From positions 1-64,000 of the forward strand of contig NJFT01000177.1 of assembly GCA_002221725.1 (NCBI GenBank): a stretch of 64,000 nt of DNA. The letters are read 5' to 3'. This DNA comes from Scedosporium boydii. Taxonomy: Eukaryota > Ascomycota > Sordariomycetes > Microascales > Microascaceae. Below are positions 31,893-43,831 of this stretch, piece by piece (position 1 is the first letter of the stretch; each line of letters begins with the position of its first letter). A program made the translations under genes and the position numbers. The notes under the pieces were generated by a model, which saw only the letters and a program-made list of their open reading frames with translations, did not search any database and was not told the DNA's origin.

Positions 31893-34528
31893 TACGAAGT
31901 ACTGCCGTGTCGGGCCTTGGGAAAAGGAAAAATAGAAATGCACTAGCTGGATATTGACAATGCGCTGTTCATCGTCTCGCCTCGCGTGGAAGTGGAAGAA
32001 ACCCACGATGTTGGGTGGGTTGGACTGTGCAAGGCACTTTGTAAGTTGCGTTTGATTGGTAGAATTAATTGGAGCATCCATGGAGTCGGGTTTTAAGGTT
32101 GACAGAGATAAGATGGCTGTCGGGTTCTTAGCGGACCCCGAGAAAAAAAGGCAAGTGAGAAAGAGGCTTTTCCGTTGTTTTTCCAGCCGGTGGGATGGGG
32201 CTGCGATGGGGCATTCCCGGACTCTTGCGCAAAAAAGAAGACAACAAAAAAAGCAAGATCGAATCGGCTTGATTGCTAGGGTTGGGGGGTGGGGGTGGGG
32301 GTGGAGTTGGAGGTCAAAGTGGAGGTGTGGCTTGAGGACATTGAAGTTCTGGAAGCCGGATTGGGAGCCACTTGCCGAGTCAAGCCTCGTACAGGATACG
32401 AAGTACTTTTTGACGGGTACCGATTATTACGAAGCACGAAGGCAGAAGGCGTGAGTCGTGCTTGGTAGGCTTTTGAGAATAGTTTTCCCGCTCAACCTCG
32501 TTTTCGGGTTCGGAGGTTCTACATCTCCCGTGGCACTCGAAGGCTGTCGCCATCTCGAATGGAGGGAGAAAAGCAACTGCAAACGCACGCCAATATACCA
32601 TTATTAAGATCATGATGCAACTCACCCGACAATCTGGGTCTCAGGAAACCTGGAACTGTTACATATATTACACGGAAACATTCCACGGAGACATATCTGA
32701 CGGGATTTCCCTCTGGAGCGAGACATCGTGTGATGGTGGTTGAGTCCGAGTGTGAGCGGGTGAGAGAAAATGTATTCGCAGTATCATCGAATCCCACTCA
32801 TCTTCACTCCAGCTTCGCAAGTTTGAGGTAATAATGACTCATCCACGCCCTGTCAGCAGCAGATCTGCACTGGAAAGATACACTTCATGTCGAAGTTTCA
32901 GCAAGTGTAAGATATCAAGCTGGTGGACATGAGCACAATTATGACAGCTCAGAGCCAAATGACAACCTTTGTCGGTGTTGTCCCGACGCTGGGGCGGGAC
33001 AGTATTTCGAAGTGAAAAAGAGAGGGTGAGATTTGGCGGGAAGTCGGGAAGATCAAGACCCCGACGCGCTGGGTCCACCAGGAATTTTTGGGGAAACTTC
33101 TAGCGTATCTTCCCGTGCCTGGTGCACTCGAGGGACAGTGTCAGCGCAAGTCGATCACTAGCGCCACGCAAGGCCTGAAGTACCTGTACATACTTCAGCG
33201 CTTTCTTCAGAATTGAGAAGTTGAGCCTTCTGCGAATGCGAGGCTCGCGTTAGCTGGTGCCAGCGTTGCCTGAGCCCTGAGCGAAGCCGAAGTAAACGAG
33301 GGCAGATGCGGGGCAAATGTTATGATATAAACTTGGATTCTAAAGGCTGTTGATGCCGACTATACCTTTGTATGAGCATGTTTACAAACCAGAATGTGGT
33401 TCCCGTCGACGCATAATTCAGTCAATATCAGATGAACTGCGTGTTTCCACCACTGGAACGGCATCAAGCTCTTCTCCCGTCTCCCGGCAGTTCGCCTGCC
33501 TATATCGCAAGTCGCAATTACTTCACAAGCTACTTCGTAGTAGATTATGGGCGAGAGAAAAGACAGCCTGGCGGGGTTCCGCCGCTTTGCGATGATGCGT
33601 TCTGATTTCATAACCAAAAAAGTGGGTTGGCAATGTGCCATCCCCCCAAGTTGATGTTAGTTGTGGGGCTTCTATCTATCAATTTGATGCTTTCGACCAC
33701 TATAAATCCCCGAATGGCGAGTGCCTCCACCGAACGCGACTCCTTGTCCATTGTCGTGTGGAGAAGTGAGGGCTGGAGGCGCAGTTCCAGGCTTAATCTT
33801 AACCAGGGGGCTCTTGTTATTAATGTGGGTTTTAAGAAGTTTAGTTCGTCAGGAGGCATTATGAGTTCGTACTGACAACATTGCACTGTCAAACAATAAT
33901 AGCTGGGAGTTATCGTCTTTTAACCCGGAAGCAACGATTGCCATTTCAATCAAGATCCAAAACCCGGTAATAGTATATTAGTATATTAGCAGGACACCGT
34001 CCGTCTGCTTGGTAGGAGTAGACACTTTGTATGCAAATAATAAGTACGCATATGCCTTTCCGGACAGCTGCATCCCTTCTGAGCAGTGCCCAGTACCTCA
34101 TCTCACATCATGCCCTTGCAAATTGGATTGGTGAGGCAATTGCACTTCACTTTGGAAGTGTGCGGTGTGACGTGACTGCCCGGCGGGATATGGAGTGGTC
34201 GCTTAGGTTCAGTGTTGCCGGATGAGGATGGATTCTCCACTTGGACCGAAATATCAATTTGATAGGGGTGCTGGGATCTCTTGGCGGGTGGAACAATCCG
34301 GGAGAGCGAGCTCCGGCCAGGATCAATGAATTGATGTTTTTCCCAGGGCAAACGCAGCACGAGCAACGGCAGAGGTCCTTCCTGTACTTATACTTCGTAG
34401 ATCCGGGACAGGCATCAATTGATCCGTGAAAGAAGCAACTTCACTTCGTTCTTGCAGAGACTCGGGCAGAGGTCAGACATGATCTGGTGGGGTGGCGTGC
34501 GTTTGGCTTGAGACCACTTCGTACGAAG
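31893..34528. repeat. Dispersed near-palindromic 9-mer TACGAAGTA, right cluster
   Basis: Exact copies are at 31893-31901 and 32397-32405 (TACGAAGTA) and at 33531-33539 and 34391-34399 (TACTTCGTA). A perfect 12-bp palindrome CTTCGTACGAAG at 34517-34528, flanked by CCA and a nearby TGG, joins two overlapping half sites. Further variants occur at about 32428 and 34728. Confidence 0.7.
32284..32302 (+). other. G-quadruplex-capable G-run cluster
   Basis: Three runs of five or six G are separated by single T, followed by a GG. The six-G run could supply two G-tracts, allowing a four-tract fold. It lies far from any supported gene. Confidence 0.45.
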
Positions 34529-35040
34529 CAGTGGTACATATTCCGTGTTGGACGAAGCACGAAGAGCATACGACGGCGCAGTGTCAATTCTGTCTCAATT
34601 GAGCGCGGGATTCCGCCGCTGGAGTTATGGGCGATTGCATCGGCAGCTGGTGCGTGGACGGAGTAAAGTATGAGTACAGGTCGCAGCACCCACACCCCTC
34701 GGGGTGCAAGGCACATGTGAGGACTGTGCTTCGTATGTACGCAGTACAGTAGGCTTGAAGATAATCTCTGGATTCTGAGTTTATTATTTTCCCCTTCCGC
34801 TTAATTTGGAACGGCTTATGATTGTGATGGCGAAGCCGCTGATATGCCATAAACAGAACAAACAAGTATGAAGCCTCCTTCCTTCTTTGAAGTTGTCCCT
34901 GCTCGAAATCTCATGGACTTGCAGGTCCTGAATGGGTAGCACGTGGGAAGCGTGGGAAGGAATGTCCTAAGCTAAGAAACGAAAGCCTACAGAAGGTACC
35001 GGGTACAGGCTTTGCGGTCGGTGGGAAGGAGCAGGGGCGA

Positions 35041-35070
35041 AAGTGGAGGGAAGCGGAGGGAAGTGGAGGG
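35041..35070 (+). repeat. Three direct repeats of a decamer AAGYGGAGGG
   Basis: Three perfect-length copies (AAGTGGAGGG, AAGCGGAGGG, AAGTGGAGGG) lie head to tail about 720 nt upstream of the ABC-transporter ATG. The third copy continues into GGGGC, so the block holds an AGGGG word, the core of the stress-response element. They are candidate regulator sites. Confidence 0.55.
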
Positions 35071-35791
35071 GCGTGGGTGGGGTGGAAATAGGGGCGGCGT
35101 TAAGAGACTTCGCGACTTCCTAGGCAACATTGGTCGGAGAAGGCAAGGAAGGAAGGGGCGTGTGGAATGGAAGCAGAAAAAAAGTCGACGCAAAACAAAA
35201 AAAAAAAAAAAGAAGAGAGAAAACCCCTTCGGCCTCTGCTGTCTGTCTGGTCAGTCCGGGGAACGGAACATTGCCTGGCCCGGTCACGGTTCTACCGAAT
35301 ATATTTCTAGTCGTGTCCGTCCCTTCAACTAGTCTTCTTTCGCCCAACTCCAGTTTCTTCAAGGAGCTCTTGGAGATCTGAGAACTTTCTTCTCCAAGTG
35401 AGGTCAAGTCAGTTAAACCGTCAACTGCAATTGACTGAGCCTTACTCTCCCTTTTCACCCTTTTCCCCTTCTATTACACCTAATACTTTTATTCAGCTCA
35501 TTCTTTTTCTTATTCCTTTTCTTCGTCCCCTCCTTCCTCATACTTTTAAAACCTGCGCCGACTTGGGCTGCTTCTTCCCTAGATAGAACCTACTCACAAT
35601 ATAACTCGTATCACGAGGGGCAAGATTCTGTCCTCACAGCTTACCCAAATCTCGTTATCAGGAGCTCAGCGCGACATCATTCGACAGTCGCATAAAACCT
35701 GAGCTCCTTGCGGTCCCACAACCTTCAACAACGACTTCCCCACTCTTCGGTGTGCTACTCCCCTAGACATCAACAAACGACAGCAGGTGAG

Positions 35792-38700
35792 ATGGCTACC
35801 GACGAGAAGGCGGGCCACGCCCCGGCCGCCAGCATCGATTCCGCAAACCAAGCCGGCAACAGGACACGGGCCACATCCGAGACCGAAATCGTCCCTGGCG
35901 ATGTTTCACGCGATCAGTCCCCTACTCCCGTCGGCAAGCCCCTCGACGATGACGAGGCCGAACTCGAGCGCAGGAACTCCGTGGTCCAGGCCCTGGCCAG
36001 GCAGTACACCCGCCAGTCCCACGTAGGAATCACCGGCAACCCATTCGTCGCGGACGAGAAGTCGCCTCTGAACCCCGCCTCCGAGAACTTCAAGGCGAGC
36101 GCCTGGGCCAAGGCTGTTGTCGACATGGTGGTCGGATCGGGTCATCAGTTCCGCACTGCTGGTGTCGCTTTCCAGAACCTCAACGTCTTCGGTTTCGGCG
36201 AGGCGACTGATTATCAAAAGGATGTGGCCAACGTCTGGCTCACCCTGGGCAAGTACGCCCGCTTATTGACTGGCAGCACCAAGAGGCGCATCGACATTCT
36301 CCGCTCCTTTGACGGTGTTGTTGAGAAGGGTGAGATGCTTGTCGTGCTTGGCCCCCCCGGTTCCGGCTGCTCCACCCTGCTCAAGACCATTTCTGGCGAG
36401 ACGAACGGCCTGTACATTGATGACGGCTCGTACTTCAATTACCAGGGCATGACTGCCAAGGAGATGCACAGCGCCCACCGCGGTGAAGCTATCTACACTG
36501 CCGAAATCGATGCTGTAAGCCCGAAACCCGACCAACTTACAGGTGTGATCCAAAGCTAACTGAAATTGCCTCTCAGCACTTCCCCCAACTCTCCGTCGGT
36601 GACACCCTTACCTTTGCCGCCCATGCGCGTCAACCCCGGAGACTCCCCAAGGGAGTTACGAAGACCATGTTCGCAAACCACCTCCGAGACGTCGTCATGG
36701 CCATGTTCGGTATCTCCCACACCGTCAACACCCGAGTGGGTAACGAGTATATCCGTGGTGTTTCTGGAGGCGAGAGGAAGCGTGTGACCATTGCCGAAGC
36801 CGCCCTGTCTGGTGCTCCCTTGCAGTGCTGGGACAACAGTACTCGAGGTCTTGACAGCGCCAACGCCATTGAGTTCTGCAGGACCCTCCGCCTCCAGACT
36901 GAGCTCTTCAACAACACCGCCTGCGTGTCCATCTACCAGGCTCCTCAGTCCGCCTACGATCTCTTCGACAAGGCTACCGTGCTCTATGAGGGTCGCCAGA
37001 TCTTCTTTGGCAAGGCCACCGAGGCCAGGCAATACTTCATCAACCTCGGCTTCGAGTGTCCCCCTCGCGCCACAACCCCCGACTTCCTGACCAGTATGAC
37101 CAGTCCTCAGGAACGCATTGTCCGACGCGGATTCGAAGGCAGGGCCCCCCGTACCCCTGACGAGTTCGCTGCGGCATGGAAGGCCAGCAACGAGTACAAG
37201 GTCCTCCAGGCCGAGATTGAGCATTTCAAGGACAAGCACGCTCTCAACGGCCCTGACGCCGAGGCCTTCCGCGCTAACAAGAAGGCCCAGCAAGCTAAGG
37301 GCCAGCGCTCCAAGTCGCCCTTCACCCTCTCCTACATCCAGCAGGTCCAGTTGTGCTTGTGGCGCGGTTTCCGCCGCCTCATCGGTGATCCCAGCTTGAC
37401 CCTCGGTGCTCTTATCGGCAACTTCATCATGTCTCTTATCATCGGTTCCGTCTTCTACAATCTGGATATGACCACCGGGAGCTTCTTTAAGCGTGGTGCC
37501 CTGGTGTTCTTCGCCTGTCTCATGAATGCCTTCTCTAGTGCTTTGGAAGTGAGTTAGAATCCCCCCTTTCCCCTCTGAAGTTCTATCCAAATAAGAAAGG
37601 CATATAAAAGTAAAACGCAGAGGCTAACCCAAATGACAGATTCTCACCCTGTATGCCCAACGTCCCATCGTCGAGAAACACTCTCGGTATGCCTTGTATC
37701 ATCCCTCAGCCGAAGCTGTAGCTTCTATGCTGGTGGACATGCCTTACAAGGTCATGAACGCTATCGCATTCAACGTCGTGCTGTACTTCATGACGAATCT
37801 CCGACGTGAACCCGGCGCATTCTTCTTCTTCCTGCTGATGACCTTCACGACCGTCCTTGCCATGTCTATGATTTTCCGAACCATCGCCTCCGCATCGCGA
37901 ACGCTCTCGCAAGCCATGGTACCGGCGGCTATTCTCATTCTCGGTCTCGTCATCTTCACTGGTTTCGTCATCCCCATCGATTACATGCTGGGTTGGTGCC
38001 GCTGGATGAATTATATTGATCCTCTTGCGTACGCTTTCGAGTCGCTCATGGTCAACGAATTCCACAACCGCCAGTTCACTTGCACGGAGTACGTGCCCCC
38101 CATGATCGGCGCCTACGCCGACGTCGGCTCGGCGAACCGTGTGTGCACGGCGATTGGCTCCATTGCGGGATCGCCGTTCGTTTCCGGCGACGACTACTTG
38201 GAGTCTGGGTTCCGGTATCGATGGTCGCATAGGTGGCGAAATTTCGGTATCCTCATCGGTTTCATCCTCTTCTTCCTGTCCACCTACATGATTGCCGCCG
38301 AGCTCGTCTCCGAGAAGAAGTCCAAGGGCGAGGTTCTCGTTTTCCGCCGTGGCTACAAGCCCGCCTCGCTGAAGGAGAAGAAGTCGGATGATCCCGAGGC
38401 TATGATGGCCCAGGTCGGTCCTATCACCACCCGCGATGCCGATCCCACTCTCGCCGGTCATTTGCAGCAACAGACCTCGGTCTTCCACTGGAAGGACGTG
38501 TGCTACGATGTCAAGATCAAGAAGGAGAATCGCCGGATTTTGGATCACGTTGACGGGTGGGTTAAGCCCGGTACCCTGACGGCGCTGATGGGTGTTTCCG
38601 GTGCGGGCAAGACGACTCTGCTCGACTGCTTGGCCGATCGAGTTTCCATGGGTGTCATTACCGGTTCCATGCTTGTCGACGGCCACCCCCGTGATACCTC

Positions 38701-40518
38701 GTTCCAACGCAAGACCGGTTATGTCCAGCAGCAGGATCTCCACCTCCAAACCACTACCGTCCGCGAAGCGCTCAACTTTAGCGCTCTCCTCCGCCAGCCC
38801 GCTCATGTTCCTCGCGAAGAGAAGCTCGCCTACGTCGACCAGGTCATCAAGCTGCTCGACATGGAAGAATATGCCGATGCTGTCGTCGGTGTTCCTGGTG
38901 AAGGTCTGAATGTCGAACAGCGAAAGCGTCTTACCATCGGTGTTGAACTTGCTGCTAAGCCTCCTCTGTTGCTCTTCGTCGACGAGCCCACTTCTGGTCT
39001 TGACTCCCAGACTTCCTGGGCCATCCTTGATCTCCTCGAAAAGCTCACCAAGAGCGGCCAGGCCGTCCTCTGCACCATCCATCAGCCCTCGGCCATGCTC
39101 TTCCAGCGCTTCGACAGACTCCTCTTCCTCCAGAAGGGCGGTAAGACAGTCTACTTTGGCGAGATCGGCGAGCACTCCAAGACGATGATTTCCTACTTTG
39201 AGCGCCACAGCGGGCTCAAGTGCCCTGAGGACGCCAACCCCGCCGAGTGGATGCTCGAGGTCATCGGCGCCGCGCCGGGTTCGGAGACGGACCTCGACTG
39301 GTTCCAGACATGGCGCGAGAGCCCCGAGTACAGGGGTGTCCAGGATGAGCTTCAACGACTGGTCGACACACGCGGCCCCGTCCCTACGAGGGAGGAGGAC
39401 GCCGGCAGCTACCGCGAATTTGCGGCGTCGTTCCCCCAGCAATTCCGCGAGGTCTCTCTCCGTGTTTTCCAGCAGTATTGGCGTACGCCTAGCTACATTT
39501 ATTCGAAGATTACTCTTTGCGTGCTTGTGGTAAGTTCCATTTTCTGTCAACGATTTTTTTTTTCTTTTTCGTATCTTTTTCGCTCTCTAGATTCGAATTC
39601 TAACTTTGTATGTTTCAACCCCAGGCTCTTTACATTGGTCTCGTTTTCTTGAACGCTCGCAACACTATCCAGGGTCTCCAGAACCAAATGTTCGCCATCT
39701 TCAACATTCTTACCGTGTTTGGTCAGCTCGTGCAGCAGACTATGCCGCACTTCGTCATTCAGCGTGATCTGTACGAGGTCCGTGAGCGACCGTCCAAGGT
39801 GTACAGCTGGAAGGTGTTCATGTTGTCTGAGGTTCTCGTGGAGCTGCCGTGGTGTTTCCTGCTCGCCGCGCTCATGTTTGTCTGCTGGTACTACCCGGTC
39901 GGCCTGCACCGCAACGCCGAAGCCGCTGGCCAGACGACGGAGCGAGGCGCACTCATGTTCCTCTACCTTCTGCTCTTCCTGCTCTTCACCTCGACGTTTA
40001 CAGACTTCATCATTGCTGGGTTCGAGACGGCCGAGGCGGGCGGCAACATCGCCAACGTGCTCTTCAGCTTGTGTCTCATTTTCTGCGGTGTCCTCGCCAA
40101 CCCTGACACCATGCCGCGGTTCTGGATCTTCATGTACTACATCTCACCCTTCACGTACATCGTGTCGGGCATGCTCTCGACGGCTGTGGCCAACACCAAC
40201 GTGGTTTGCGCCGCCAACGAGATCCTTCACTTCGCCCCGCCGCAAGGCATGACGTGCATGGAGTACATCGGTCCTTACATGGCGCAGGCGGGCGGCTACC
40301 TCGTGGATCAGAACAGCACGACGGAGTGCCAGTTCTGCGCAGTGTCGGAGACGAACACGTACCTCAAGGGCGCGCGGGTGTACTACAGTGAGCGGTGGAG
40401 GAATTTCGGCATCGTGTGGGGATACATTATTTTCAACATTGTGGGAGCGTTGGTGATGTACTGGATCGTGCGTGTGCCGAAGAAGGGTGGTTTGTTCGGG
40501 AAGAAGAAGCAGGAGTAA
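35792..40518 (+). CDS. PDR-type full-size ABCG transporter (pleiotropic drug resistance family)
   Basis: Plasma-membrane efflux pump, predicted 1492 aa, with the normal NBD1-TMD1-NBD2-TMD2 order. Exons are 35792-36514, 36577-37548, 37640-39529 and 39625-40518, with introns of 62, 91 and 95 nt. NBD1 has GPPGSGCST, where Cys replaces the Walker A Lys, then [13 protein letters not shown], and a Walker B region of [11 protein letters not shown] with Asn after Asp. NBD2 has a canonical Walker A ([10 protein letters not shown]), an altered signature ([12 protein letters not shown]) and Walker B plus Glu ([14 protein letters not shown]). This asymmetric pair of a canonical and a degenerate ATP site is the hallmark of fungal PDR transporters such as yeast Pdr5 and Candida Cdr1. 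Each TMD has about six hydrophobic segments, with a cysteine-containing extracellular loop before the last helix. The C-terminus is basic (FGKKKQE). Family members export azoles, plant phenolics and other hydrophobic toxicants, but the substrate cannot be read here. Confidence 0.95.
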
Positions 40519-40966
40519 AGTTGGAGGAACGAAACAAATGAGGAAGTGAGGTGAAATACTCGTGCTGTTTTTGTCTAACGGCCGCCAAAGTTTCTTTTTC
40601 TACATTCTCCAAGAGCCCGGTGGGTATCTCTTTTTCTTTTCCTTTCTGTCCCCTGCCCCTTTGGATCGTCTTTGCCGTCCATTGGCATGTCCTCGGCATC
40701 TGTTTCCTTTTTTTCTGTGTGTTTAAATGGAACGGGAGTATAGAGGTATCCCTCGCCCTACGGATATAGAATATCTTTTTTGTTTTGAGTCTTTGTCCCT
40801 CATTGGTTCATGTTTGTCGGTTATGGCATCTTGTTTTCTTGTGTTTGATAGAAAAGAGAGGTAAAAATCAGAGTGGAGAGGGTCTGTTTGTCGGCTTTGC
40901 CAATGTTTGGTATGTACATATGGGATGAGTTGCCTATAGAGATGTAATATGATGCAAAAGGTTCTA

Positions 40967-40972
40967 ATAAAA
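40967..40972 (+). promoter_or_regulatory. Polyadenylation-type signal of the ABC-transporter gene
   Basis: An AATAAA word lies about 450 nt after the stop codon, with T/G-rich sequence before it. This would give the transporter a 3' UTR of a normal fungal length. Confidence 0.4.
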
Positions 40973-41450
40973 TGCTCAGCGCTTACCGGCGAAGGTGATG
41001 GAGGCGATGTGTGTCGATAAGAACGACATGTCCCTCGAATAAGCTGGGGAGACGTTCTGCCCCTGTTGAACATTTCGAGATGTTGATCAACTACCATGAT
41101 CAACTACCGAAGTTGTGCTTGCTCATCCCGAGGGTGTCAATATTGTTGTGCGACGCGAGCTTTTAAAGAATTAAGGCTGCCATCCCTGCTCATGCTCACT
41201 CGCTTCTCGCTTCTCCTCTTCTTAGTTCTCTTTCTGTATCCGTTCCAGCATCCTCTCGTTCCTCATGCCCGTTTTTTCTATTCTTCCCCTCGCGTAAGAC
41301 GCCTCCTTCACAAAGGAGGTCACCCTGACTCTAGCAAGAGAGATAGAAGGGAATAGAGATCTTCGACTTTCCCCGAGGATCCCTCCTCCGTGCGCCTGTT
41401 CCTGAGCTTCACACCAAGGCACACTGAGGCCTCGTAGTGAGATTTTGGGT

Positions 41451-41525
41451 TGGCCAAGTGGTTGTTCAATTCGGAGCGCTCAGAGGGTTGGAAAAACGGA
41501 TCGGAAGAGAGCACCGCAAGCAACT
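41451..41525 (+). other. tRNA-like fragment related to the element at 15.0 kb
   Basis: It has an A-box match TGGCCAAGTGG (41451-41461) and a segment GGAGCGCTCAGAGGGTTGG (41474-41492), which differs by only two bases from 15021-15039. Downstream, CGCAAGCAA also resembles the 15.06-kb GGCAAGCA. There is no clear B box, so this looks like a truncated copy of the same tRNA-derived sequence. Confidence 0.3.
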
Positions 41526-42419
41526 TTATTTTTGGTAGTTTTATTTATTTATTTTCATCTTGCATTTTTTATTTAAAAGAACCATTAAATTATTTTTCTT
41601 CAATATCACTACGACCCATAAATGTTGTGAGCCAGTGGCTTTCCTCCTAACAAGCAGTTTGTATCTCTATGGTACTCCCCAATAAAAATTGCCATGTAAA
41701 GTGACATAAGAAGTACTTTATTTACCGCGACGCCGTCAACTCTCCGGGACCCTTGACGATATTTCATCCCTTCAACCTCGACACTCAACCGAAACCCAAA
41801 CCCAAACCTCTCACGCACTTCTAGAATCCTTCCCCATCCCTCCCATTCCTCACCCTTAACCAGGGCCCTCAGCTCCAGCTCCCCCCGTCCCAAAACACCG
41901 ATGGTCTGGACGCATAGGCAAGGTGGTCCGATGATCCCCAAGCCTCCCGTTTCATAAAAACGGAGCCCCCGTTTCTGGCCCCGCTCTCGACCCGGGGGAA
42001 CCGCCCGCGATGAGAGAGTCGTAAAATGGGGTAGGAGGAAGGGAGGGGACCTGCATTATGTGAAGTTTGGGAGGGTATAAAACGGGATTTGAGGCGATCA
42101 ATCGGATGATTATGATGTGGTTTTTTCGTAGAGGGAGGTAAGGGGGTTTGGTTTAAGATATTTTTGTGGGGAGCTGCGATTGATGCGACGGGATCTCTAT
42201 TGATGGGATCGGACTGGAGACCAGATAATATAACTTGGAGCTTGGCCTTTTGGCCTGAGACGGTGGAGCTCGTTGAGACAGATGAAGCTCTTCCTGTGTT
42301 GAGTGTTGAGCTGCCACAAATACCCAACATCCGATTTGGATTGGTATTTTATTTTATTTATTAAAAAGGGAGAAGAAAACAGAACCGAGGGAAGACAAGA
42401 AAAAAAAACCCCCCCCAAA

Positions 42420-43430
42420 ATGAACAACGGCAACGGCACCAACAGCAACAACAACGGCCTCCGCCGCGCAAACTCCTCAAATCCTCGCCCAGGCCAATCC
42501 GCCTTCCCACCGCCCCGAGGCTCCCCCCGCCAACAGAACACGTCGCGCTCTCCGCCTCGGAACGACCAGAACCAGCCGAGCGAAAGCCCGCCGCGGAATC
42601 TCTTCGAATCGCGTTCGCGGCCGTATTCGTACGGTTCTGATTCGCAGTATAGTGATCCTGAGCCTTTGCGTCCGGAGCCGCTTCGGCCGCGGCCGCCGCC
42701 GAAAGCGAGACAGCAGCAGCAGCAACAACAACAAGAAAGACAGCAACAACAACAGAGACAGCAGCAGCAACAGAGACGACAGCAACAGCAACAGCAGAGA
42801 CAGAGGCCGCAGCAGCAGCGGACTCGTTTCGATCGGGAGTATCAGTACCAGGAGAGGCCGTACGCGCAGGGCGAGTATTACACGAATCCGCCTACGAGTT
42901 TCACCTTTGCTCGGTCCCGTGAATCCTTTTTCAAGCGTGACGGCCCGGGGATATTCGGGGAAGGGTTCTTCAGTAGGCCTACCACGGGCTTCTTCGAGCG
43001 GAGGGACATCGGCCTAGGTAACGTCGACGTCGCCGGCGTCGGCGTCTCCGGGCTCAACGTCGGCACACCGGGCATAGGACTCGGTGGGATTGGGTTAGGG
43101 GGCATCGGACTTGGGGGCATCGGGCTTGGGGGTATTGGCCTCGGGGGTCTAGGATTGGGAGGGTTGAATGTGGGCGGGATCGGGACGGGAGGGTTTGCGA
43201 CGGGGACGACGAGGACGTTTGGGGTTGGGGATGATGGGATTGGGGTTGCGGGGATTTCGGTGGCTGGCGTGACGATTCCTATTGTTAGGGAGGCGAATGG
43301 TGATGGGAGTGGGAGTGGGAACGGGAACGGGAACGGGCAGAGACGTCAGCAGGGGGAGTCAGGGAGAGTGGTTGAGGAGGAAGACAGTGATGATGATATT
43401 TATGATAACTATCGGACGTCGAGGCGGTGA
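42420..43430 (+). CDS. Q-rich and GIGLG-repeat low-complexity protein
   Basis: Predicted 336 aa in a single exon; I chose the ATG at 42420 because upstream in-frame sequence is AT-rich leader. The N-terminal third is Asn/Pro/Ser/Arg-rich. About residues 95-140 are an almost pure Gln/Arg tract (Q runs of 5-8 interrupted by R). A short ordered-looking middle has repeated Phe (SFTFARSRESFFKRDGPGIF). Next comes a glycine/hydrophobic repeat with four copies of GIGLG in a row and related GLGLG and GLNVG units (about residues 220-260), and an acidic tail (EEEDSDDDIYDNY). No signal peptide or membrane helix is certain. Tandem five-residue repeats of this sort may form a beta-type or elastin-like structure. 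The function is not recognised. Repeat length is likely to vary between isolates. Confidence 0.6.
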   Translation: MNNGNGTNSNNNGLRRANSSNPRPGQSAFPPPRGSPRQQNTSRSPPRNDQNQPSESPPRNLFESRSRPYSYGSDSQYSDPEPLRPEPLRPRPPPKARQQQQQQQQERQQQQQRQQQQQRRQQQQQQRQRPQQQRTRFDREYQYQERPYAQGEYYTNPPTSFTFARSRESFFKRDGPGIFGEGFFSRPTTGFFERRDIGLGNVDVAGVGVSGLNVGTPGIGLGGIGLGGIGLGGIGLGGIGLGGLGLGGLNVGGIGTGGFATGTTRTFGVGDDGIGVAGISVAGVTIPIVREANGDGSGSGNGNGNGQRRQQGESGRVVEEEDSDDDIYDNYRTSRR

Positions 43431-43793
43431 ATGTGGATTTCTGGGGCATTGGGGATGAGTTTACTATGTCTATGTCTTGATGACTTGTTTTTCTGTGTAT
43501 CAATTCTGCATATATTTCCTAGAGTCTTTCAAAGGATAAATTTGACAAATTTTGGCATATCGGAACAGAGTCCTCTGGTTTGGTTGAGTTGTCCCGAGAA
43601 CGTGAGGCGGCGCTGGTAGCGGACCGGTGTGCACCATCTTCATCCGGACCCGGCGCGGAGATTGGCCAAAATTTCGGCGGGCATCGGCAACCAGTAGAAT
43701 CTCGAATTTGCTTTTTTTGGTCAGGGTCTTTCACCACACCCCGATCACACAGAGACTGCAAAGAATGAACTTGAAAACGGAAACTTTCGAGGT

Positions 43794-43831
<38 letters not shown>

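Larger units (their letters stand above)
30508..35791. other. 5.3-kb gene-poor region and ABC-transporter promoter
   Basis: No supported protein gene. It contains a T-rich tract (30783-30906 with a 21-T run), four exact TACGAAGTA-type 9-mers, a G-rich tract at 32284-32302, and near the right end a promoter zone with a decamer repeat (35041-35070), a 15-A run near 35200, and a long pyrimidine-rich leader (about 35430-35790), as is common for highly expressed fungal genes. Confidence 0.5.
40519..42419. other. Intergenic: ABC 3' flank and upstream region of the Q-rich gene
   Basis: No supported protein gene. It contains the tRNA-like fragment at 41451-41525. Just before the next ATG is a homopolymeric leader of A9, C9 and A4 (42400-42420). 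Confidence 0.45.

Noticed and set aside
36556..37590. 344-codon open frame on the minus strand, antisense to the ABC transporter
   Set aside because: Shadow frame of exon 2; composition is the mirror of the coding strand and no motif is present.
37706..39550. 614-codon open frame on the minus strand inside the ABC-transporter gene
   Set aside because: It is antisense to exon 3 of an obvious PDR transporter; long antisense frames are expected from C-ending codon bias. It has no start context, domain or splice structure of its own.
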